This document shows, one piece after another, positions 47,659 through 58,323 of a DNA stretch of 64,000 nt. The stretch is from NCBI GenBank assembly GCA_020746875.1, contig JAGTJL010000001.1:1302001-1366000 (forward strand), read 5' to 3'. Position numbers and translations under genes: made by a program. The notes under the pieces are model-generated. The model was not told the origin of the DNA. It was given only the letters and a program-made list of their open reading frames with translations, and ran no database searches. The first letter of the stretch is position 1. Each line of letters opens with the position of its first letter. This DNA comes from Rhexocercosporidium sp. MPI-PUGE-AT-0058. Lineage: Eukaryota > Ascomycota > Leotiomycetes > Helotiales.

Positions 47659-49622
47659 TCATTTGGTATGACTTTCTTCGGCAGCCTTCAACGCAATTGC
47701 AAACCTAGACTTTAGATCCTCAGCATCTTCCAGGCCAACACTGATACGAATCAAATCGCCTGGGACACCAAATTTTGCTGCCCACTCAAGCTCCATGAAG
47801 TGTGCAAGAATGACATAAGGTGACACCAATGTGAAATTGGTACCCAGACTTGGTCCCTTTGCGGTCTCAAGCCGGTCGTAGAAAGCTATCGCCTGCTCGG
47901 TCTTCTTGAAGGTAAAGGAGAGCAGCCCACCGTATCCACCATTTGGAGTTCGACAGGCGTCGTAAAACTGCCGTGAAGGATTGTGTTTTGGGTAGTACAC
48001 GCTCTGAACCAGTGGGTGTGCCCGTAGGATGTCGCAGATGAGCTCGGCATTTCCATTGATTCTTTCAATCCTCGATACAAAATGACGACTATTACGTTCC
48101 ATGAAGATCGAGTCCTCGGCCCAGCAATTGTCTTCGTACTCAACTTCAGCAACCTTCTTTAGGGCTTGATAGTAGCGACCTCGAGGGTTCAGTATGGTGC
48201 TACCCCCCATAACATTGCACTCTCCAGAGAATATCTTGGTCAGACTGCTGACAACCACATCTGCGTAGGGAAGGACATGCACGTTGATAAAATTGCCAAT
48301 AGTCTCATCCACGACGACACCGAAATCGTATTCGTCAGCCAATTTTCGAATCCGTTGAAGATCGGGGCACTTCAGCATAGGGTTTCCTGGAAATTCACAA
48401 AATAGCGCCAGAAAACGCTCTCCTGACTTCAATCGAGACTCGAGGTCATCAAGATCTTCTGACTCTCCATTTCCATAGAAGAGACATCCTGGGCCAAACT
48501 TTTCCAAAATCTTCAGCGTGTCAACATACGGAAACCCATACGAAATGCTCTTCATATGTCCTCTCGCTTCCAGCATCATCCGATGAGCATTGAAGATGGA
48601 ATTCATTCCACATGGGTAGAGATAAACATCGCTCTCGGAAACGTCGGCTACTCCACGTCTGTTCGAGCCCATATCTGGACCTGGTGACATAGACAAATCA
48701 ACTTCTCCCATGAGCGACCCAGCAATACGACGTCGAATTGCTGACTTGGCATTATCGACGAAAGACACGTCAAGGTTGCGACCAAATCGTTCTTCCAGGA
48801 ACTGTGAGCTTTCGCGGTTTTCCGCAACTCCATTCGGAGCAGAACCATTCGGTCCCGGGGCTGTATTGATTCCATTGTGGTGTGCCTTAGGCGGTGTCTT
48901 GTCCATAGATCCTTTCTGGTATCGTCTCGGGCCCTTCTGGAAACCGTTGGCAAGGGGCTGTAGAACAGTCTTCTCGACGAGGATTCCTTCCTGGAAGAGT
49001 CCATGGCAGAACTCAGCACGTCTGCTCTGAACACCATCACCAGAGTGTTGCCAGTACTGTTTGGCAAGTGGGAATAGATCCTTGGGATAAATGACAGCGG
49101 AGATAGCTGGTGAGACTTTCTTGAGCATCTCCGAGTCTGTGCGACTCACATCCAGTACAAAATCAACAACGCGGATCTGGTCAGCGGAAGTAGATGGATC
49201 TCTCGAGTGCATGAAGTCTAAACATCTTCTGGCAGTCTTGGTGGACGGGAAAAGCATTGCCATCTCGCCAAGAGTACCAATTTTCTTGACAATGTCTTCA
49301 GCAAATGCAGAAATGAATTTATGGATGAAGAATCTTGATCACGAGACCCAAGTCAGGAACTGTGGCAATTTAAGAAGCTGCAGATTCATACCGTGGATAG
49401 CCTGTTGTCAACTTGCTCAAGACTCTTTCCTGGCCCTCTTCATAGGCGATGTTATCGCTCCATTTTGGGAGAGAAACGCTTGTCGCCTGTGATGAATGTT
49501 AGAGACTGACTCACGATGTTTGGATAAAATCGGTGCCAGTGCGAGATGAAGTGAGTGGGATGGACTTAACTTACATGCGGCGTTAACGCTGGGACAGATT
49601 CCCCTAATTCGATGACCGACAT
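47659..49622 (-). CDS. Cystathionine gamma-synthase (PLP enzyme of transsulfuration)
   Basis: A 605-aa enzyme that condenses cysteine with an O-acyl-homoserine to make cystathionine, on the way to methionine (N. crassa met-7 type). Three exons: 49622-49575, 49486-49392 and 49333-47659. The start is MSVIELGESVPALTPH, as in fungal homologues; the splices create PHATSVSLPKW and TTGYPRFFIH. The PLP fold follows: YPCGMNSIFNAHR; YGFPYVDTLKILEKFGPGC; Asp of VVVDETIGN (about 390); and the Schiff-base Lys in SSLTKIFSG (about 414). The family's usual fungal length (about 550-600) includes the N-terminal extension seen here and a Gly/Pro/Asn-rich insert at about 180-220. It is divergent from UTP22, sharing 335 bp. 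Confidence 0.93.
49507..49513. promoter_or_regulatory. TGACTCA (Gcn4/CPC1-type) heptamer in CGS intron 1
   Basis: A perfect copy of the general amino-acid control element, 110 bp inside the coding start of a methionine-pathway gene. A heptamer like this is expected several times by chance in a window of this size, so its relevance is only suggestive. Confidence 0.25.
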
Positions 49623-49957
49623 AATGTAGGGAGAAGGAGGAGCACAGATGGGATCTAATTGACTCCACAGTTCACCGAGCAGACAGTGTGCTTTTACGTC
49701 TATTTATGAAGTTTGTTTTGTCTAGGAAGAGAAATCAGCAATTCGCTGGTGGTCAATCCGTTACCGGTGACCGATTGATACGTGAACCCCCTGATATTCC
49801 TTGCAAGCAACCCCCTGGCGGCCTGGCTGGCGATAAGCTAACGACTCTTCTTATCTTAGCGTCATAGAGAAAAAAAGCAGCTGTGAACATCAAAATCGTT
49901 TGTACATCTTGCGGAGCTGGCTGAGGATTCTCACTCACATCCTGTTCGCATCCCACA
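49623..49957. other. Divergent promoter of CGS and UTP22
   Basis: 335 bases between two oppositely oriented ATGs, so both promoters must fit here. TGACTC occurs near 49658 (partial Gcn4 element). A purine run (GAGAAAAAAAGCAG) lies near 49866. Nothing else was recognised. Confidence 0.55.
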
Positions 49958-52900
49958 ATGTCGCCACTCTCTACAAAACGGCGCAAGCTGGACAACGGGC
50001 GGTCTGTCTCGCCTTCCGAAAGTGAGACGTCAGACATTGATCAGACACCCGCACAACACTCCGAACCCAAACAAGCACAAGCTCCAGTGCAGCCACGACC
50101 AAAACGAACAGCAGACGACGATGACTCTGCAATATATGCTGGCGGCCTGTACAAGTCAAGTTTGTTCAAACTTCAAGTGGATGAGCTGTTGACTGAGGTC
50201 CAGCCGAACTATGAGAGGCGGTTGAAGGGCGTGGATGATCTTTTGCGGAGATTAAAGGCCCTGATTGAAGGCATTGCGGAGCGCGACCCCATATCTGTCA
50301 GTGCTCCCTGACATTCCAAGGAGATCCGATTTCTGACTCTGGATTGCAGGTCCCGGAAGCTTCCAAGGCTTTGCTCAAAGCGCACAAGATCAAGATTCCG
50401 TACCCTGACCCAAGTCCGGACAAAACCGCTGCATACAAGCTCTCGTACGAAAAGCCAGCTAATATAAATATCATCGGCAGCTATGCTTCAAAAACTATGG
50501 TCAAGTCGGATGGGGTTTTGTCTGTTGATATGGTTGTCGTGATGCCCGTTTCTATATTCCAAGAAAAGGACTACCTCAATTACCGATACTTCTACAAGAG
50601 GGCATACTATTTGGCTTGTATCGCTGCTGGACTTCAAGATTCCACACAGGAGATATCTCTCTCATTTGAGTATCTGAATGGAAACACTCTACATCCAATC
50701 CTAGTCGCCAAGCCCGTTTTTGGTAGGGATCTCATTCTAACACTTATGGCCGTTACTAACCAACCCAGAAACTAAATCAAGCACGGAAACGAAGTACCAC
50801 ATTCGCATCATTCCTGCAGCCCCATCATCATTCTTCAACAAGGCTAAATTGCTGCCCAACAAAAATGCTGTTCGATCAAAGGATGCCCCAGAAAACGAGA
50901 GTGTGGCCCAGCTTCCAACACCATTTTACAATGCATCACTCCTTTCGGACTGCAGCTTCGAGCCGTATCTGAGATATCTGCACTCCGCTACTATACTCGC
51001 CTCAGGGTTCAAGGATGCCTGCATTCTCGGCAGGATTTGGCTGAGGCAACGTGGTTTCGGCGGCGATGTTTCTCAGGGAGGATTCGGCAATTTCGAATGG
51101 CAAGCTCTTACCGCCCTTCTTTTGAAAGGTGGCGGCCCGAAAAGCCACAGCGTTCTGTCTCCTGGATATAGCAGCTACCAAATGTTTAAAGCTGTCCTCC
51201 AATTCCTTGCCGTGAGTGACTTAGCTGCCAAGCCAGTTGTTTTCGAGGCGAAGGATCTGAGCTTCTCGAAGTCGAACATACCAATGTTGTTTGACGGCCC
51301 ACGAGGCCTCAATACCCTTTACAAGATGACTCCCTGGTCATATCGGCTTTTGCGGCATGAAGCCAAGACATCTCTAGCAATGCTCAACGACCCAACCTTC
51401 GATCAATTCGAGTCGACGTTCATCATCAAAACGTCTCAGAACCTACAAAGATTCGATTCCACAATTCGAGTGGTATACTCCCCTCAGTCTGCCAATACGG
51501 TGTCTTGCGATCACATCTCAAGCTACAGGCGGTTTAGTAGCAAACTTTATGACGTTCTCAATGAAGGTTTGATGGATCGTGTTGGGCTGATTGACGTTCA
51601 AGAACAAGAATTGCCATCATGGTCAGTCAAAGCAGCTTGTCCTGCCCAGCAAGCCCAGCAAGATCCATCGTTGCAAGTTTCGGTGGTTTTCGATCCAGCA
51701 AATATTGATCGCCTGGTCGATCATGGCCCCCCTGCTGAGGAAAAGAAGAAAGCTGCCAAATTTCAGAAGTTTTGGGGTGAGAAGGCAGAGTTACGACGAT
51801 TCAAGGATGGCAGCATTCTTGAGAGCTTGATTTGGCCTCCTGGCTCAGCTCATACCATCTTCAGGGAGATTGTTACCTACCTAGTAAATCGTCACATGGG
51901 ACAGAAATCCAGTGCAAGCCTTGTGTTCATTGGGGAAGGATTTGACAAGATCCTCCTAGCTTCTGGGACGAGCACTAAACTTTTCGACGGTCTTAGAGAA
52001 GCATACCGTGTTTTTGAAAAGAAGATCAGAGACCTCGAAGAACTGCCGTTGCAGCTGAGGCAGCTTTCGCCGGTCAGTCCACAGCTCAGATATTCTTCAA
52101 TCGACCAGCCGGTGTTTAGTTCTAGCCATCCTATGAAAGTTCCAGCCGATGTTTTGATTCAATTTGAAGGGTCCGGAAGATGGCCAGACGACATTGTTGC
52201 GATTCAAAGAACCAAAATTGCGTTCCTACTCAAGATTGGTAGTCTGTTACAGGGGGATCATGGGATCACCACCCGGTTGGGCTTGGAGAATGAAGATATG
52301 CCTTTACAGAATTGCGCCTTTCTCGATGTTATGTACGATTCCGGCGTGGCATTCCGTCTCAGGATTCACAATGACCGGGAGCAGACCCTTCTGGAACGGC
52401 AAATCAAGGACAAGTCAAGCGATCACCATGCTCGGGAAGCTGCTGTATCTGCACTGTCGGTTTACAAGAAGATGTTCATCCACCTCCCACTACACACGCA
52501 ATCAATCTCAACCCACTGCACCCGCTTTCCTCTCCTTTCTCCGACGATCCGACTTATGAAGATGTGGTTTGATAAGCATATGCTTCTGGGACATGTCAGC
52601 GAAGAACTTATCGAGATTTTGGTTGCTCGTACCTTCTTGCAACCTTACCCCTGGCAGGCACCATCTTCAGTGATGACAGGCTTTCTGAGGACCTTGCTTT
52701 TTATTTCCAGATGGGACTGGCGTCTTTCACCCCTCATAGTAGATTTCACAGGGACGATGACTACCGCCGAGGTCGATTCTATCAACACCAGACTTGAAGC
52801 TTGGAGAAAAATCGACCCGGGTATGAATCGGACAGTCATATTTGCAGCCTCCAATCATGACCCTACCGGTACCGGTTTCACAGACAAGGGCCCTTCCAAA

Positions 52901-53407
52901 ATGGTTGCCTCTCGCATGACAGCCTTGGCAAGATCCGCTTGCAAGTTGATCAAAGACCAAGGGATTGAACTCGATCCCCGATCATTATTTGCCACTTCAA
53001 CAAACGACTATGATTTTGTCATTCATATATCTTCTGCATTTGCAGGCGATCAGCGACGGAAAGAAGGGGCAAAATCCAGATTCAAGAACCTCGAGCTACA
53101 AGAGAAGACTGATCTAGGACTTGTTGGATATCAACCAATTCAGTTATATGTAGAAGAACTTCAGAGACTTTACCCGAGCAGCATTATATTTTTCCACGGA
53201 GCTGCGACTGATTCGACTATTGGCGGGTTATGGAACCCCCAAAACATCACGCCACGCGCGTTCAAGGTCAACTCGGCATTTGCTACGAAGGTTGTGGCTC
53301 CGGAAACAGGTGGTTCGGAGAAGGTTATCATGGACAAATCTGCCATTTTGGCAGAAATTGCGAGACTTGGAGAGGATATGGTATCCCGGATAGAGGTACA
53401 TAGATGA
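49958..53407 (+). CDS. UTP22: U3 snoRNP / small-subunit processome protein UTP22 (NRAP family)
   Basis: A 1116-aa nucleolar protein in three exons (49958-50296, 50350-50722 and 50769-53407). UTP22 forms the UTP-C subcomplex with Rrp7 and belongs to the 90S pre-ribosome acting in 18S rRNA maturation. It has a basic and acidic N-terminus (STKRRKLDNG, then DDDDSAIYAGGLYKSSLFKL). Nrap signatures follow: RLKGVDDLLRRLKALI; INIIGSYASKTMVKSDG, which resembles a nucleotidyltransferase fold; VDMVVVMPVSIFQEKDYLNY; LGRIWLRQRGFGGDVSQGGF; FKDGSILESLIWP; and NDYDFVIHISSAFAG near the end. Donor 1 is GTCAGT, a rarer form of GT. No catalytic role is expected: the fold is structural in known homologues. Confidence 0.93.
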
Positions 53408-53910
53408 GATACCCTGTAGTGGGTGTAGATAAGTTTCTCAGCATGGAAGCGCTGACGGCAATGGCTTTCTGAGATTTCCAAGGACACTCTCAGAGCACTG
53501 TCATCGGCACAGGAATATGCCTGTATACACCAACCGGCCATTCAAATGTAATTTAATAGAGGATGGCCAATGATATCCTCACCCCCGGGTCTCATCAACA
53601 TCGGAGATCACTGAATGTTCTAGCGGCGGTAGCTTGGGGCAAAGTGAATTGAGTTAAAAATGAAGCAAAATAGAATGAATGACAAATCACACACAGCGGT
53701 GAATGAAGTCCTGAGAACCTTGGACTGCCCCCTCAATCCTCGAAAGGTGGCCAGCAAGCCAGAAGGGCTCGGGATGTGATACCACGTGACTTCATCGGCT
53801 CGGTTAATCGAGACCCCACTAAGAGCCACAGAGAAATCTGGCGAACCTCAACTCCGTCACCTCAACTGTTGTTCGCATTCTACCTCAGCCCCAAACTCGA
53901 AGTAGCAAAT
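53408..53910. other. UTP22 3' region and eIF3k promoter
   Basis: 503 bases without a gene. CACGTGAC sits at 53783-53790, 128 bp before the eIF3k ATG; this E-box type is a common proximal promoter element in filamentous ascomycetes. Apart from that, nothing was recognised. Confidence 0.5.
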
Positions 53911-54895
53911 ATGGGAATCCCATTCGACTACGCGCCTGATAGGCCAGAGCACATCGATGCGATCCTGAACGGCCTCGACAGATACAACCCAGAGACCACG
54001 GCCATCTTCCAAGAATACGTCGTACAGCAATGTGAAGGCAAGTTCGTGGACTGCTTTGCGAACCTGGCGCTGTTGAAACTGTGAGTATGCGTTTTGTTTC
54101 TACTTTATCTGTCTCCTTGTCTGCGGCCTCCCCCCAGGTGCGAGGTGTCATCGTGATGATCGTTTTTACCAAACGTTTCCTATTACCTGACTGGGCATGG
54201 AGAATGAATCCCTCCAGCCCTTGATGTTTATTATTAGCTCTATCTGAAAATGACCCTTTTCTGTCTCTTGTCAAGCACCTTGAGAAAGCGACAAAAGCAG
54301 ACAACTGACAAACTCTACTCGCTGTAGATACCAATTCAACCCGCACCTCACCAAAGACGAGACCATCACCAACATCCTCGTCAAGTCTCTGACCGTCTTC
54401 CCCTCCCCCGACTTCTCCCTCGCCCTCCACCTGCTCCCACCACATATCCTCACCCCAATATCCGCATCCTCCGCCCTCCCTGCAGCCGGCGACGCGCCCC
54501 TCTCAGAAGCCGTGCAGAAGCTCAACGTCCTGAACAACCTCCTCGGCCAAGCCTCCTACTCCCTCTTCTGGAGCACCCTCGACAGCGACGACCTCTACGC
54601 CGACCTAATCGCCGACGTCGCCGGTTTCGAAGAGCTAATCCGCGTCCGAATCGCCCTCACCATCTCCCAATCTGTACGAGAAGTCGAGCGATCGGTCCTG
54701 GAGTCATGGCTTGGAATGCAGGGCGAGGCTTTCGATAAATTCATTAACGGTGTCTGCGGCTGGGAGATCGAGGGATCCGTGATCAAGGTTCCATTGAATA
54801 AGGAGAACGAGGCGAAGGGTACGGTCGTCAGAGAAAACGTCAAGATGGAGCAATTCTCGAGGGTGATTAGACGAGCTTATGAGCAACCTGCTTGA
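53911..54895 (+). CDS. Translation initiation factor eIF3 subunit K
   Basis: A 245-aa subunit in two exons (53911-54080 and 54328-54895) of the eIF3 complex that assembles the 43S preinitiation complex; non-core, absent from S. cerevisiae. The N-terminal HAM-type helical repeat region has [19 protein letters not shown] and [17 protein letters not shown] across the splice; the C-terminal winged-helix (PCI-like) part has [20 protein letters not shown] and [20 protein letters not shown]. The intron (54081-54327) is 247 bp, far above the local norm, and holds a snoRNA candidate, so this looks like a host gene. Confidence 0.94.
54147..54254 (+). ncRNA. Intronic box C/D snoRNA, U44 (SNORD44)-like, predicted to guide 18S rRNA methylation
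   Basis: In the eIF3k intron. Box C GTGATGA is at 54153-54159 and box D CTGA at 54244-54247. A terminal stem forms between GTCAT (54147-54151) and ATGAC (54250-54254), with one and two spacer bases. A D' box CTGA (54187-54190) and C'-like TGATGT (54222-54227) sit between. The bases before box D contain TATTAGCTCTA (54232-54242), complementary over 11 nt to TAGAGCTAATA, a universally conserved piece of 18S rRNA. By the box-D-plus-five rule, T54239 targets the A in TAG-A-GCT. The same guide core and register occur before box D in human U44, which guides 18S Am166. The 108-nt length is larger than animal U44. I did not find an obvious target for the D' guide. Expression is not shown. Confidence 0.85.
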
Positions 54896-55375
54896 GCGAT
54901 GGGTGGGTGTCTTACGTTTGATGAAACTTGCATGGCATGGGGTGGCTGGTTGGAGGCGTTCATGGATGGGTTTGGTTGACTACCGAGTCAAAACCTATGC
55001 GTTTGCATAGATGCACCAGGATGGATAGATAGATGACAGATATGGCGGGGGAAGCCAAAGTCGCTATGCTCCCGATTCCATAAAGCAGCCTGGCTCACTA
55101 ATAGCTTCATTGTATATTAGTGCCTTCCTTGCTCGCGAGGCTTTGGAAGAGTTGTCTGAGCTGTGCTAACATACACAGTGAGCCACAGACAGAATAGCAA
55201 AAAAATTTCAAATTACGCACATGACATTTTCTGGGCGTTGTTTAAGTCTCGGTTATCTCCATTTGTACATGTAGGAATGCAAGGTAATTTTGTTATCTAA
55301 GTTGCTCGCCGTCAACTGAACTCCCTGTAAGTCAATGCCAGGCAACGCCAATTTCCAAATGCTCGCTTCAACAGC
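54896..55375. other. Convergent 3' region
   Basis: 480 bases between the stops of eIF3k (+) and the DnaJ protein (-). It contains GATGGATAGATAG-type short repeats near 55021-55033 and an A-run near 55199. No RNA gene or other feature was recognised. Confidence 0.55.
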
Positions 55376-57000
55376 TTAGCCAAATGGAAATCCGCCTGGG
55401 AAGCCACCACCTCCTCCGCCGAACTTGAACTCGAATTGTTGACCACCACCACTATGGCCTCCGAAGGGATGACCACCTCCGAATGGGCTGCCGTGGAAGG
55501 GATTTTGTCGTTGTTGCTCGTGGTCGTTTGGATCGTCTCCTTGGTCGTATCTGTGCTTCAATTCCGGGTCGCTCAGGACTTCGTATGCCTCGTTGATCGC
55601 GGACATCTTCTTCTCCGCATCTTCCTTTGTGATGCCTGCCTTGTGAGCCTTGTCTGGGTGGTGAATCTTGACCATCTTTCTATAGGCGGACTTGATCTGT
55701 AACTCATCCGAGTCTCGGTTGATACCGAGGACCTTGTAGTAGTCCTTGGTCTTGCTGCGCTTCAGCTCGACTTGAGCATGCTGTAGCAGTTGGTTGATCT
55801 GTTGTGCTCCTGGGTGATGTTCCTTGGCTGTGTTCAATGCCTGCATAGCAGCCTCGAAGTTCTCAGCTTCCATGTGTCGTCGGGCCTTGTTCAATAGACC
55901 GTAGAGGGAGTTTTCGTTGTAGCTGAGGGCTTCGTCACACCATGTGAGAGACTTCTTGGAGTTTTTCAACTGGTAAATATTAGCTAATGGCTTTGTATTC
56001 TCGAAATGATATGCCATACCTCATGGTAAGCCTCGCACACCATTTCAACTAAGCCGACGAATAGGTCGTTAGGAGCATGCTCAGGAATTGTACCAGCGTC
56101 CCGTAACTCCTTGACATCATCTTTGATCTCCTGCACCAATCCCAAGTCTTCTCCAGAAGGCAATAGCAGCTTCAAGGAGCTAGCATACTGCTTCTTCTCG
56201 AAGTGCTTATTGATCTGCGCCAGTTGCTTATCCAGGGTCTTCTCTCTTCTGTACAACTTCTTGCACTTCTTCGAATCCGGATCTGAGTGCAGGCACTTTC
56301 GCAATTGGTCCATTCCGCGCTCCCGATCCGCCAATGCGTAGTATGTGATGGCTGATATTTGCACATGTGGCTCAATCTGTCCGGACTGCATCTGCAAGAC
56401 GTGCTTGAGATCGCTCATCCCCTCCATGACTTCTCCACGCTCAAATCGGCAATGGGCTCTTGTTCTCCGTAAGGACAACATCTTGCTTGCGACCATGATT
56501 GCGACTCCGGATTGGTTAACACATTCCTCCCAGTTTCCTGCCTTCTCAGCAGCAATTGCCAATGCAGCTGCGCCCTTGGCCTCCTCTAACTCCACCAGAT
56601 CATCTGCCGACTTACCATGCGACAAGTAGTCCTGCTTCGCAGCGTCCCAGTCGCCATTCTTTGCTCTGATCTTCGCACGCTGGACCAAGGCACCCTCGAA
56701 TCCAGGCTTGATTGACAGGACCTTGTCGAAGTCGGAGGTGGCCTGAACGGTTCGACCGAGCGAAAGGTATGTCGCACCACGCTTGAAGTAGGTCAGGTAG
56801 TTCTGGGGATCACGAGAGATGGCAACGTCGTAGTATGTGAGGGCATCGTTGGTCTCGCCTTTGGCTAGGTGAGCGTTCGCGGATGCGAGAAGTGAGGAGA
56901 TAGGTGTATCGTGCGGAATCTCTGATGACGAGATAGCTTGTACGAGTGAGCTTGAGGACAAGAGTGTGGCGAGCGCGAAAGCAGAAAGGTTAACAATCAT
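55376..57000 (-). CDS. ER-lumenal TPR-DnaJ co-chaperone (P58IPK/DNAJC3-like)
   Basis: A 524-aa protein in two exons (57000-56020 and 55969-55376; 50-bp GT-AG intron restoring CEAYHELKNSKKSL). The N-terminal hydrophobic segment (LSAFALATLLSSSSLVQA) is a signal peptide with a likely cut near residue 22. Tetratricopeptide repeats cover about residues 30-395 (YYDVAISRDPQNYLTYFKRG; QATSDFDKVLSIKPGFEGAL; LRRTRAHCRFERGEVMEG). The J domain lies at about 402-467, with DYYKVLGINRDSDELQ and HPD at 431-433. A short Gly/Phe-rich end follows (GGGGGFPGGFPFG) without an HDEL. Homologues stimulate BiP/Kar2 and hold misfolded ER clients. Divergent from the HAUS1-like gene. Confidence 0.93.
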
Positions 57001-57370
57001 CTTGCAGTTGAGGTTGCAATTGCGGAGAGGCGGGGAGGGCAGGAGGAAAGGAAACTTCCCAAGTCAATGGGTGGGATAAAGAATGTACAGTCTCAGTCTC
57101 AGTCTCAGTCTCAGAGTAAGAGGAAGCGGAGGGAATGGCCTTGCATCGCATCGCGAAAGGTGTCCTGATGCTGAGGTCTGGTCTGGACACCATTTACTCG
57201 TCTATTTAGAGTTTAGCGCGGTGGGATGGTGGCCTTGCCGCCAAGACCGCGGCGAGGCTGAACTCGCCGACACCAATAATTGAGCAGCTCGAAGTAAACA
57301 GACCTCATCCCTTACTCCGTACTGCACAAGTCACTCCCACAACACCAACACAAACACGAACAACGGAATC
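57001..57370. other. Divergent promoter (DnaJ and HAUS1-like) with TCTCAG repeat
   Basis: 370 bases between two oppositely oriented starts. Four tandem TCTCAG units lie at 57091-57114, about 90 bp upstream of the DnaJ ATG. A CCGCCAAGACCGCGGCG GC-rich patch occurs near 57238-57254. No unfolded-protein-response element was recognised. Confidence 0.6.
57091..57114. repeat. TCTCAG hexamer, four tandem copies
   Basis: Four perfect copies with a partial one (CAG) before. It lies in the probable 5' leader of the DnaJ gene, where it reads CTGAGA. It looks like a simple microsatellite. Confidence 0.95.
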
Positions 57371-58258
57371 ATGGCGCATCTATCGCCGTCAGCCATCTTT
57401 TCGCCGTCAGTAGCGCGCCAACAGCAGGCAGCAGCCAAAGATTGGAACTACGTGGACAACTGGCTCTCGACCAAATTTAACGGCAAAACCCCCCCGCCAT
57501 TCGAGCGCAACAATGACACACTCAAAGCTCTCCTCGCCCTCGCAGCACTCAACGACACCGCAGACGAGGAGCGCGGTCTGCTAGCCCGAGTCGAAGCCAA
57601 AGTCCTCCAAGGTCTACAAGCAAAAGAGGAGGCAGATCCCCATACCGAGCTCCTCAATTCCATCGAAGAGTGTCTACCATGCGAAGGGCAAACAAGTCTC
57701 GATACTCTATCTTCCCTAAGCGTAGCTCTGAATCAGCCAGTTCCTTCAATCGAGAGGCTCGGACGCAGTATCCTCAACCTACAAGTTGCTTCATACGACC
57801 TCGACCTCGCTAGCGAACGGATCTCGATTCTCGAAGCACATCTGATCAGCGAGCTAGAGAGTATAAATGCACTCATCGGGGATTTACAGAGCGATGATTA
57901 TCAAGCCTCGTCAGATTTGACGAAACAGACAATCGACTACCAGAGGAGGGCTAAAGCTTTATCTGCAAAATTGCCAGAGCTGAGGGATCGAGCTACGTCA
58001 ATATCTGCAGGATCTGGAAGTTCGAAGATTACTATACAGGATGTAAAGCTAGAGGAAGACAAGTTCAAGAGCATGATGGAGATGGTGAAGGATTTGGAAG
58101 CACAGGTGAGGAGTTATCATGGTTTGCCGCAGGATACGGACCTAGCCAGGCTGGAATTGGAGAGTCTTAGGGTGGAGCTACGAGATTTGACGCTGCAGAG
58201 AGATAGTATGTTTGAGGGTCTTGTGGAAAGAGAAAGCCCGAAGAAGACAAGATCATGA
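57371..58258 (+). CDS. HAUS augmin-like complex subunit 1 homologue
   Basis: Intronless, 295 aa, start ATG 57371. HAUS1 is part of the augmin complex that recruits gamma-tubulin ring complexes to existing microtubules for branching nucleation. The N-terminal part fits the HAUS1 pattern: WNYVDNWLSTKF, then TPPPFERNNDTLKALLALAA, with W/F positions and the P-FE-N-T core, followed by helical coiled-coil segments (SYDLDLASERISILEAHLI; DYQRRAKALSAKLPELRDRA; KFKSMMEMVKDLEAQVRSYH). The tail is basic (ESPKKTRS). Filamentous fungi have it, budding yeast does not. The assignment rests on the N-terminal pattern and coil layout, so it is less certain than neighbours. Its stop is 66 bp from the VAC14 stop. 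Confidence 0.78.
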   Translation: MAHLSPSAIFSPSVARQQQAAAKDWNYVDNWLSTKFNGKTPPPFERNNDTLKALLALAALNDTADEERGLLARVEAKVLQGLQAKEEADPHTELLNSIEECLPCEGQTSLDTLSSLSVALNQPVPSIERLGRSILNLQVASYDLDLASERISILEAHLISELESINALIGDLQSDDYQASSDLTKQTIDYQRRAKALSAKLPELRDRATSISAGSGSSKITIQDVKLEEDKFKSMMEMVKDLEAQVRSYHGLPQDTDLARLELESLRVELRDLTLQRDSMFEGLVERESPKKTRS

Positions 58259-58323
58259 AGAAATTATCTACATTAAAAGTCTGTTGTAAGAGCTGAAGTA
58301 AGAGATACCTGCGTCTTCCCCAT

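Noticed and set aside
49489..49510. GTGATGA and CTGA in the CGS first intron
   Set aside because: On the strand opposite the gene and about 10 bases apart, far too short for a snoRNA.
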